Notes under the pieces: generated by a model
What the model was told of the DNA's origin: nothing
Seen by the model: the letters and a program-made list of their open reading frames with translations, nothing else
The model's database searches: none
Program-made: the position numbers and the translations under genes
Source: Palsa-147 sp963771905
GTDB taxonomy: Bacteria > Acidobacteriota > Terriglobia > Acidiferrales > UBA7541
Direction of reading: 5' to 3'
Assembly: GCA_963771905.1 (NCBI GenBank)
Contig: CAVYVI010000004.1
Location: 1 to 64,000, forward strand
DNA length: 64,000 bases
In this document: piece by piece, positions 56,055-64,000 of the stretch
Position numbering within the stretch: position 1 is the first letter of the stretch
Layout of the letters: the number at the start of each line of letters is the position of its first letter

Positions 56055-57329
56055 CTACGTGCCTTCGTCCCACGACGCGAGGTAGTGTTCCTGTTCGGCC
56101 GTCAGCTTGTCGACCTGCACGCCCATGGATTCGAGTTTCAATTTAGCGATCTGTTTGTCGATCGGTTCGGGCACGGAGTAAACCTGGTTCTGCAATGTCG
56201 ATGCGTGCTTGATGAGGTGCTCGACGCAGAGCGCCTGGTTTGCGAAGCTCATATCCATCACGGAAGCCGGGTGGCCTTCGGCAGCCGTGAGATTAATCAA
56301 TCGGCCGTCGCCGAGCAGATAGACCTTGCGGCCGTCCTTCATCACAAATTCCTCGACAAAAGGTCGCGCGATCTTTCTCGAACTCGAGAGCTTTTCGAGC
56401 GCCGGGATGTCTATTTCCACGTTAAAGTGGCCGGAATTACACATCACCGCGCCGTCTTTCATGTTTTCGAACTGCTCCGCGGCGAGAACGGATTTGTTGC
56501 CCGTGACGGTGACAAAGATATCGCCGATCTTGGACGCGTCGTTCATGGGCATCACGCGGAAACCGTCCATCACAGCTTCGAGAGCGCGCAGCGGATTGAT
56601 CTCAGTGATGATGACATCCGCGCCGAGGCCCTTGGCGCGCATCGCGACGCCGCGTCCGCACCAGCCGTATCCGGCGATGACCAGTTTGAGTCCGGCGATC
56701 AAAAGATTCGTCGCCCGAATAATTCCATCGATCGTGGATTGCCCGGTGCCGTAGCGGTTGTCGAACATGTGCTTGGTGAGCGCGTCGTTGACGGCGATGA
56801 CTGGATATTTCAACGTGCCGTCTTTGGCCATGGCACGAAGGCGAATCACGCCGGTGGTGGTCTCCTCAGTGCCACCGATGACGTTCTTCACCAGCTCGGT
56901 GCGCTTAGTGAGAAGCTGCGTGACCAGGTCTGCGCCGTCGTCGAGCGTAATTTGCGGCTGGTGATCGAGCGCCGCGCTTATGTGCGCGTAATACGTGGAA
57001 TTGTCCTCGCCCTTGATCGAGAACGTTGGAATCGAGTAGTCCTTCACCAGCGAGGCCGCCACGTCGTCCTGCGTGGAGAGCGGATTCGAAGCGCAAACCA
57101 CGACGTCGGCGCCGCCGTCGCGCAGCGTAATCGCCAGATTGGCCGTTTCGCTCGTGACGTGCAGGCACGCCGACATCCGCACGCCCTTCAACGGCTTTTC
57201 CTTGATGAATCGCTTGCGGATCAATTGCAGAACGGGCATGTGCTGGTTGGCCCATTCGATTCGGCGTTTGCCGCGTTCCGCCAGGGCAAGGTCCTTCACA
57301 TCGCCGGACAGTTTCGATGCTGTTTCCAC
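56055..57329 (-). CDS. ahcY: adenosylhomocysteinase
   Basis: 424 residues from a GTG at 57329, with GGAG about 11 bases upstream. It splits S-adenosylhomocysteine to adenosine and homocysteine. CLHVTSETANLAITLRDGGADVVVCASNPLSTQDDVAA, the NAD-binding GYGWCGRGVAMRAKGLGADVIITEINPLRALEA, and the C-terminal LDKHYASW-like ending (here EQEHYLASW) are present. It lies 33 bases after metK, giving a SAM-cycle operon: MetK makes SAM and AhcY removes the methylation by-product. Confidence 0.95.
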   Translation of the reverse strand: METASKLSGDVKDLALAERGKRRIEWANQHMPVLQLIRKRFIKEKPLKGVRMSACLHVTSETANLAITLRDGGADVVVCASNPLSTQDDVAASLVKDYSIPTFSIKGEDNSTYYAHISAALDHQPQITLDDGADLVTQLLTKRTELVKNVIGGTEETTTGVIRLRAMAKDGTLKYPVIAVNDALTKHMFDNRYGTGQSTIDGIIRATNLLIAGLKLVIAGYGWCGRGVAMRAKGLGADVIITEINPLRALEAVMDGFRVMPMNDASKIGDIFVTVTGNKSVLAAEQFENMKDGAVMCNSGHFNVEIDIPALEKLSSSRKIARPFVEEFVMKDGRKVYLLGDGRLINLTAAEGHPASVMDMSFANQALCVEHLIKHASTLQNQVYSVPEPIDKQIAKLKLESMGVQVDKLTAEQEHYLASWDEGT

Positions 57330-57362
57330 GGATGGCTCTCCTGATTTTGTAAATGCGAGGGG

Positions 57363-58544
<1,182 letters not shown>

Positions 58545-58768
58545 AACGCTCTCCTCCGGGGATTTCAACGGCAATTTCGAGGCCTAAGCCGTTCTCCGTG
58601 CGGAAAATTCGAAGAATTGACGTTAGCATGCGGCCCAGAAGGTGTCAACGCTTTGCCCTGAAACGGGTTATCGGCGCGCTGAGCGGCCATATTGCGGCTT
58701 GAATTGCACCGTCCCGCTGTCGCGCTTCGCCCCGCCAGGCTGCAAAATCGCGCGTCTCGCAGGATGCT

Positions 58769-59921
58769 TTACTCCTCCTCCGCCGCCGCCGCTCGACCTC
58801 CGCCAGAACGTCGCGACAGCAGATAGGCTCGAATGAAGTCGTCGATGTCGCCATTCAAAACTTTGTTGACGTCGCCGCGTTCGACCTTCGTGCGGTGGTC
58901 CTTGATCATCTGGTAGGGCTGGAGGACGTAGGAGCGGACTTGACTGCCGAAGCTGATATCGCCCTTCGATTCGTCGAGCTTCTTCAGGGTCTCCTGCCGC
59001 TTCTCGACCTCATGCTCGTAGAGCCGCGATCGCAAGATTTTCAACGCCAATTCCCGGTTCTTGTGCTGGCTGCGCTCATTCTGGCATTGCACCACAATTC
59101 CGGTGGGAATATGCGTGAACCGGACCGCGGATTCCACCTTGTTCACGTTCTGGCCGCCGTGGCCGCCCGCGCGAAATGTGTCGATGCGAAGATCGTCCGG
59201 CTTGATGACCACCTCGATGCGATCGTCGATCTCGGGAATCACGAAGACCGATGCAAAGGAAGTGTGCCGCCGCGCCGCCTGGTCGAAGGGAGAAATGCGC
59301 ACGAGGCGATGTACGCCCGTTTCGCCCGAGAGCAATCCGAAAGCGTTTTCTCCCTCGAAGCGAATCGTCGCGGATTTGATGCCCGCTTCTTCGCCGGGCG
59401 TTGAATCAATTACATCCGCGCGGAAGCCTCGCGCCTCCGCCCAGCGCAGATACATCCGCATAAGCATCTCCGCCCAGTCTTGCGATTCCGTGCCTCCCGC
59501 GCCGGGCTTGATGGTCATGATGGCGTTGAGAGAGTCGCTTGGGCCGGAGAGCAAAGTTTTCGTTTCGAGTTCGGAGACGTAGGTATCCGCAGATTTCAAT
59601 TCCGAATCAATGTCACCGAGAAGAGAATCGCGCTGCGCGTCGTCGGCTTCCTCGCGCGCCAGATTGATGTAGGTGTCGATGTCGCTGACGGCGCGGCTCA
59701 GCTTTTCGTCGGCTTCGAGGCGGCCTTCCACCAGCTTGCGTTCCTGCAGCACGGCCTGCGCCTTTTCCTGATCCTGCCAGAAGTCGGGGCGGCCGGACGT
59801 TTCTTCGAGAGCGGCTAGACGCGCGCGATTGGTGGGAACGTCAAAGATAACTCCGGACGAGTTCGATGCGAGTCTTCAGATCGGAGAATCGTTGCAGCAA
59901 ATCTTCAATGTGTTCAGCCAT
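58769..59921 (-). CDS. prfB: peptide chain release factor 2, with programmed +1 frameshift
   Basis: The product is about 383 residues made by frameshifting. The zero frame starts at ATG 59921 (MAEHIEDLLQRF...) and reads 26 codons to a TGA at 59843-59841 within TAT-CTT-TGA-C, the classical prfB slip site. After skipping one base the second frame continues DVPTNRARLAALEE...DFWQD into the main body. A CGGAG Shine-Dalgarno-like stimulator lies 4 bases before CTT. The main body has RF2's SPF tripeptide (RISPFDQAARR) and GGQ in FRAGGHGGQNVNK. It recognises UAA and UGA, so it regulates itself. The C-terminus is Arg/Ala/Glu-rich. Confidence 0.95.
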
Positions 59922-60038
59922 TCGAGAAGCACCAATTCCAAATGAGAGTTAAGAGCTTTACTTCAAGCAGCTCGGAGATCAGAACCGAGGGCGAAGAGCA
60001 ATTCAGCCGGCCGCCAAACGCCCGATCGCCGCACTCGG

Positions 60039-61649
60039 CTATCGCCGCCCGCGTCGCCGCGACTTTTTCTTCGATTCGCGCCCCTTCGGCTCACGGCTCG
60101 CCGGTGCTGCCGCAGGAATTTCCGCCAAACTCCGCTCCGGCCTCGCAAGCAAACCCCATCCGATCAGGGCGGCCGATGCGAGCAAACTCAGCCACGCGAT
60201 CCAATCGCCCCAAAGCGAATACAACGAGCGGTCGGTGCGAAAATCATACGGCGCATCGAGTTCGCCGCGCACATCGGTCGCCATCTCGGCGACGATGCGG
60301 CCGTAGGGATCCACGGCCACGGTGTAGCCGTTGTTCGTCGCGCGCAGCATCCATCGGCGGCTCTCCACCGCGCGCACCCGCGACATCATCAAATGCTGCG
60401 CCGGGGCGGCCGAGCGTCCGAACCATCCGTCGTTCGAAATATTGATGAGCAGGCCGGCGCCGTTGGCCGCGAAGTTCCGGATTTCCCCCGGGAAGATCGC
60501 CTCGTAACAAATGAACGTCCCGAAGCGGCCGCCCGGCAATTGTCCGACGCGATATTCCGTGCCGGGAGTGAAATCCGCGATATCCGCGGTCAATCGCCCC
60601 GCGAATTTGATCCATCGGCGAAGCGGAACGTACTCGCCGAAGGGAACCATATGAATCTTATCATACGTAAACACGCGCTCCCCCGCGGGGTTCAGCAACA
60701 CCGCGCTGTTCGTCACGTCCCATTGCCGGTTCGCGTCCAACCGCCAATCCTCCACGCCGAAGAGAAAATATTGCCCCGAATCCCGCGCAATCTTTTGCAC
60801 CCGCTGTACGAATTTCAAATCCTGGAAACTGAACGGCGCCGGAACTTCGGGCCATACGATCAGCCCCGGCATCTTGCGTGCCGCGTCGACGCTGATGTTT
60901 GCAAGCTCGTCCAATTCTCCCGAATGCAACTGCATCCAGTTTTCGGGATAGTGCTCCGACTGTGGAAAATTCGTCTGTACCAGATGCGCGACGTAGCGCG
61001 GCGTCGGCGACGGAACGAAATGCGGACCGGCGAAAGCGATCAGAAGCAACGCAGCAGCCGCGCCGCATACGATTTGAATCGATCTCCGTGTCCGCGTCCA
61101 AATCGCCCAGGCCAGGACGGAGTTGAACGCCGCGATCACGAATGACAGTCCGAAAATCCCCGTCAGCGGCGTGAGCTGCAGAAACGCCAGATTGCCGCTC
61201 GCCGCGTAGCCCGTCAGATTCCACGGAAATCCGATGATGGGAAGATGGGTGCGTGCGAATTCGAGTGTCACCCAGAGAAATGGCGCGAGAGCGAACGCTG
61301 CCGGTTTGCTTCTGCGGCTGACGAGCGCGAGGCTCGTCGAAAAAATTATCAGGATGATTCCGCCGGCGATTCCGATTAGCGCCAAAATTCCCGCGGCATC
61401 CAGCGGGTCCACATTCCCGTACTGGCGCATGACCACGTCGATCCAAGGAAGGCACGTCGGATAGAACACCAACCCATGGAGAAATCCGTAGAGCGGCGCC
61501 TCGGCAATTCCCGCCCCCACCGACGCGAGAATCAACAGCGCGATCGCACCCCACGCGAGCAGCGGCAGATTGTAGTTCGGGAAGGAAAGTCCGAGGGCGA
61601 TCCCGGAGACGATGGCGAAAACGATTCGCAGGGGCCGCGAAAGTTTCAT
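60039..61649 (-). CDS. lnt: apolipoprotein N-acyltransferase
   Basis: 536 residues: about seven N-terminal membrane helices followed by a periplasmic nitrilase-like domain. It adds the third acyl chain to lipoproteins at the inner membrane. The catalytic triad is visible: Glu in VWPEVPAPFSF, Lys in YDKIHMVPFGEYVP and Cys in FICYEAIFPG; NISNDGWFG follows. The C-terminus is a basic tail (KGRESKKKSRRRGRR). It starts one base before the SPOR gene's end and precedes prfB by 117 bases. Presence of Lnt fits a diderm envelope. Confidence 0.94.
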   Translation of the reverse strand: MKLSRPLRIVFAIVSGIALGLSFPNYNLPLLAWGAIALLILASVGAGIAEAPLYGFLHGLVFYPTCLPWIDVVMRQYGNVDPLDAAGILALIGIAGGIILIIFSTSLALVSRRSKPAAFALAPFLWVTLEFARTHLPIIGFPWNLTGYAASGNLAFLQLTPLTGIFGLSFVIAAFNSVLAWAIWTRTRRSIQIVCGAAAALLLIAFAGPHFVPSPTPRYVAHLVQTNFPQSEHYPENWMQLHSGELDELANISVDAARKMPGLIVWPEVPAPFSFQDLKFVQRVQKIARDSGQYFLFGVEDWRLDANRQWDVTNSAVLLNPAGERVFTYDKIHMVPFGEYVPLRRWIKFAGRLTADIADFTPGTEYRVGQLPGGRFGTFICYEAIFPGEIRNFAANGAGLLINISNDGWFGRSAAPAQHLMMSRVRAVESRRWMLRATNNGYTVAVDPYGRIVAEMATDVRGELDAPYDFRTDRSLYSLWGDWIAWLSLLASAALIGWGLLARPERSLAEIPAAAPASREPKGRESKKKSRRRGRR

Positions 61650-62303
61650 TCAGCGTTTAATGATGGAATTGAATCCGGCTTGATCGAGTGATTTCTGAGC
61701 GCGTTGGGCCGCCGCCTGATCGGCGTACGGGCCCACTTGAACGCGATACAAATTGTCGGTCGTCGGTGTGACGACGAACGACGGAAAATGTTTTTGCTGC
61801 ACGGCGTCCGCCTCAGCCAGCGCGTCCGCCTCCTTCGTCAGCGCCGTGATCTGCAGAACCACCGAGCCGTGCGGAATCCGGGGCGGCTGGAATCGCCGGA
61901 GCTCCTGGCCGTTCGCTGAAACCGGCTTGGTTGCGGGAGCCGCAATTCGCGTCTCTGCCGGATGGCTCGAAGCGGCATGGCCTGCCGGAGCGGCCGCCGG
62001 CGCGGGAGCGGGAGGTTCGAGCTTGTTGGGGTCCTTTTCCTTCGAATAGAAATCCCACTCGCCGTTCGCGGGCGGTTTCTCGGAAGGATCGGGCCTGGCC
62101 GTTGTCGGCGGAATTGCCGTATCGCGATTCGACGCCGCAGCCGCTCGCAGCGGCATGGGCAAACCGTACTGCGTTCGTCCCATCACATATCCCAGCGTGA
62201 AAAACACGCCGCACAACAGCACGACACCGAGAAAGAGTCCGACGAGATGCCGGCTCTCAAGTACCCGGTCGCTTCCCCCGCGTTTTCCGCTTCCCCCAAC
62301 CAC
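61650..62303 (-). CDS. SPOR-domain membrane protein
   Basis: 217 residues: a short cytoplasmic N-terminus, one helix (VGLFLGVVLLCGVFFTLGYVMGR, about 20-42), a Pro/Ala-rich periplasmic linker, and a C-terminal SPOR domain (SVVLQITALTKEADALAEADAV...YRVQVGPYADQAAAQRAQKSLDQAGF) that binds denuded septal peptidoglycan. Probably a cell-division or envelope protein. It directly abuts lnt and follows the slipin gene by 7 bases. Confidence 0.9.
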   Translation of the reverse strand: MVGGSGKRGGSDRVLESRHLVGLFLGVVLLCGVFFTLGYVMGRTQYGLPMPLRAAAASNRDTAIPPTTARPDPSEKPPANGEWDFYSKEKDPNKLEPPAPAPAAAPAGHAASSHPAETRIAAPATKPVSANGQELRRFQPPRIPHGSVVLQITALTKEADALAEADAVQQKHFPSFVVTPTTDNLYRVQVGPYADQAAAQRAQKSLDQAGFNSIIKR

Positions 62304-62310
62304 GATCTAT

Positions 62311-63075
62311 TTATTTCCCTCCAAGAGTTTTTGCCCACTGCGTGATGATATCGATCGGCAGTGGAAAGATGATCGTCGTATTCTTCTCGACGCCAATCTC
62401 GGTCAACGTTTGCAGATAGCGGAGCTGAATCGCGGCGGGCTGCGTTTCGAGCACTTCCGCGGCCTGCGCCAGTTTCGTCGAAGCCTGAAACTCGCCCTCG
62501 GCGTGAATGACCTTCGCCCGGCGCTCGCGCTCGGCCTCCGCCTGTTTGGCGATGGCGCGCTGCATCGACTCCGGAATATCCACCTGTTTGACTTCAACCT
62601 TCGTTACCTTGATACCCCAAGGCTCCGTATCCTGGTCAAGGATTAGTTGTAACTTCGAGTTTACCTTTTCGCGCTCGGACAGGATGGAATCCAGCTCGAA
62701 CTGGCCCACCAGGCTCCGCAGCGTGGTTTGCGCGAGCTGCGATGTGGCGTAGAGATAATTCTGAACCTGCGAGAGCGCAAGGTTCGCGTCCACCACGCGG
62801 AAATAACACACCGCATTCACCTTCACCGAGACGTTGTCCCGCGTGATCACATCCTGCGGCGGGACATCCAACGTCTCAAGGCGCAGCGAAATTTTCGTCA
62901 GCTTGTCGATCGGATAGAACACCAATTGAAGCCCCGCGCCCTTCGCCTGCGGCAGCATCCGCCCCAATCGCAGAACAACTCCGCGCTCCCATTCCTTGAT
63001 GACGTAAATCGAATTGAACAGCCAGATCAGGAAGATGAAGACTCCTACGAGGAACAATGTCTCCGTGAACGGCAT
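62311..63075 (-). CDS. slipin (SPFH/stomatin family protein)
   Basis: 254 residues from ATG 63075, preceded by GGAGGAAAAG; a GTG at 63090 in the same frame is embedded in that ribosome site and rejected. One N-terminal helix (LFLVGVFIFLIWLF), then the SPFH domain: VIKEWERGVVLRLGRM, GLQLVFYPIDKLTKISLR, VDVPPQDVITRDNVSVKVNAVCYFRV-type core, and a coiled-coil region AIAKQAEAERERRAKVIHAEGE. Slipins form large membrane scaffolds. The gene sits next to nfeD, its usual partner. Confidence 0.93.
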   Translation of the reverse strand: MPFTETLFLVGVFIFLIWLFNSIYVIKEWERGVVLRLGRMLPQAKGAGLQLVFYPIDKLTKISLRLETLDVPPQDVITRDNVSVKVNAVCYFRVVDANLALSQVQNYLYATSQLAQTTLRSLVGQFELDSILSEREKVNSKLQLILDQDTEPWGIKVTKVEVKQVDIPESMQRAIAKQAEAERERRAKVIHAEGEFQASTKLAQAAEVLETQPAAIQLRYLQTLTEIGVEKNTTIIFPLPIDIITQWAKTLGGK

Positions 63076-63130
63076 AACCTTTTCCTCCACCGACGCTCAT
63101 CAACTCAGCCCGGCCGGAGCCGGGTCTGCT

Positions 63131-64000
63131 TCAGTTCTTCGACGGCCGCGCGGGCTCATCCACCGGAACCACATGAAGCGTGAGACCTTCGACCTTTCTC
63201 ACCCGCACGTGCGCGCCTTGCGGAATGGCAGCCACAGCCTCCGCGCGCCATCGCTCGCCATGAACGAAAACCATCCCGGGCGCGTCGCCATCACCGAGAG
63301 CTTGCATCACCTCGCCAATCTCGCCGACTAGCTGCTCGCGTCCTGTCGAGAGCTTCCAACTGCGCGACCTCAGCACCAGCCTCATTAAGATAATGATGAT
63401 CAGCGCGAACGGAATCGTCACGCCCAGCGCCGCGCCCAGGCTCACTCCCATTCCCGTAATCGGCGAGCGCACGAGCATCAGCGCTCCGAGAACCATCGAC
63501 ACCGCCCCGCCTACTCCCAGCACACCGTGAGTCGGAAATTTGGCCTCCAGAATGAAGAGCGCCAGTGCCAGCAAGATGAGCAACAGTCCCGTCAGATTGA
63601 CCGGCAGAAGATGCATCGCAAACAGCGCGAGAAGCAGGCAGATCCCGCCGATCACTCCCGGCGCAAACAGGCCCGGATGGGTGAATTCCGCATACAGTCC
63701 CAGCACTCCAACAATCAGAAGTATGAAGAAGACGTCGGGCTGCACGATGCGGGACAAGAACTGCTGCCGCGGCGTCATCTCGAAATCGGTCACCGTCGGC
63801 GACGTCAATTCGAGTTTCTGGGTCGAGCCGTCGAAGCGCGTGATCGACCGGCCGTCGAGCTGAGCCAGCAGCGCGTCCTGCGTCGGCGCAATCAAATCGA
63901 TCAGCTTCCCATCGAGCGCTTCCTTCTCGCTGAACGCTTTGGCGTCCGTCACAGCCGTCGCGGCCAACTCCGTATTCCGGCCGCGCTTGCTCACGTAGCT
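63131..64000 (-). CDS. NfeD family protein, C-terminal part (runs off the window)
   Basis: 289 codons are visible and the frame is still open at the right edge. The GTG at 63994 lies inside conserved sequence (SKRGRNTELAATAV), so it is not the start. Visible parts: the end of the ClpP-like serine protease domain (AFSEKEALDGKLIDLIAPTQDALLAQLDG), about four to five membrane helices, and a C-terminal OB-fold domain (REQLVGEIGEVMQALGDG...GMVFVHGERWRAEA). This is the long NfeD form, which works with the slipin encoded next to it in membrane protein quality control. The protease catalytic residues lie outside the window. Confidence 0.9.
   Translation of the reverse strand, partial: SYVSKRGRNTELAATAVTDAKAFSEKEALDGKLIDLIAPTQDALLAQLDGRSITRFDGSTQKLELTSPTVTDFEMTPRQQFLSRIVQPDVFFILLIVGVLGLYAEFTHPGLFAPGVIGGICLLLALFAMHLLPVNLTGLLLILLALALFILEAKFPTHGVLGVGGAVSMVLGALMLVRSPITGMGVSLGAALGVTIPFALIIIILMRLVLRSRSWKLSTGREQLVGEIGEVMQALGDGDAPGMVFVHGERWRAEAVAAIPQGAHVRVRKVEGLTLHVVPVDEPARPSKN

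Noticed and set aside
58545..58768. Possible SAM or SAH riboswitch upstream of metK
   Set aside because: Context (metK-ahcY) made this worth looking for, but no conserved SAM or SAH riboswitch core was recognised in the 224 bases; only the ribosome site is clear. A covariance-model search would be decisive.
63131..63994. GTG at 63994 as start of a 287-residue NfeD
   Set aside because: The codons before it are still open and in the conserved protease-domain end; the gene simply continues past the window edge.

Overview
The window (about 59% G+C by eye, densely coded, many ATGA/GTGA start-stop overlaps) looks like the chromosome of an Acidobacteriota bacterium. This is inferred from the gene content and protein style: bacillithiol synthesis (BshA), a long-form NfeD/slipin pair, LytS-type kinase, a DUF4388 response regulator, an Hfq-like protein with a Pro-rich N-terminal tail, and two nuo operons. 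No phage, plasmid, IS element or CRISPR array was seen. Layout: 1-5.9 kb holds a partial tRNA-Thr, small membrane proteins, an M24 peptidase, yggS-DUF167, tmk-holB and an Hfq-like gene. 5.5-8.7 kb holds a thioesterase, an SDR and bshA. 8.9-11.9 kb is a compact minus-strand cassette: GbsR/MarR regulator, intrinsic terminator, DCC (DUF393) protein, a 4-TM protein, a wax-synthase-like MBOAT acyltransferase and a second, paralogous 4-TM protein. 12-15 kb holds a LytS-type kinase, ribA, an orphan thiS and its coupled partner.

The centre (15.1-40.2 kb) is devoted to respiratory complex I. A plus-strand operon nuoA-C-D-(EF fusion)-G-H-J-K-L-M-N meets head-on a minus-strand operon nuoA-C-D-H-J-K-L-M-N that continues into atpZ-atpI-atpB-atpE (F0 genes only) and ends at a strong intrinsic terminator. 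Neither operon contains nuoB or nuoI, so neither can make a working enzyme without subunits encoded elsewhere. The second also lacks the NADH-binding EFG module and must use a different or borrowed electron-input device.

40.3-46 kb holds a membrane-anchored HEAT-repeat gene split by an in-frame TAA, then the operon purA-moeA-moaC-response regulator-mogA, with a tandem array of 17-bp palindromes on a 26-bp period between moeA and moaC. About 0.9 kb of non-coding DNA with inverted and direct repeats lies upstream of purA. 46.7-64 kb holds housekeeping genes: tag, trxA, glgA, rsmA, a glycerophosphodiester phosphodiesterase, tldD-pmbA, the SAM-cycle pair metK-ahcY, prfB with its programmed +1 frameshift, lnt, a SPOR protein, a slipin and the C-terminal half of a long NfeD.

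A recurring regulatory feature is an extended -10 box (TGnTAnnnT) placed only 7-15 bases before the start codon of tmk, yggS, bshA, ribA, rsmA and gdpD (nuoA is similar), usually without a Shine-Dalgarno sequence. This suggests frequent leaderless or near-leaderless transcripts. Features most worth following up are the split, B/I-less double complex I locus, the GbsR-DCC-MBOAT cassette, the palindrome array in the molybdenum cofactor operon, the interrupted HEAT gene and the structured element before it.
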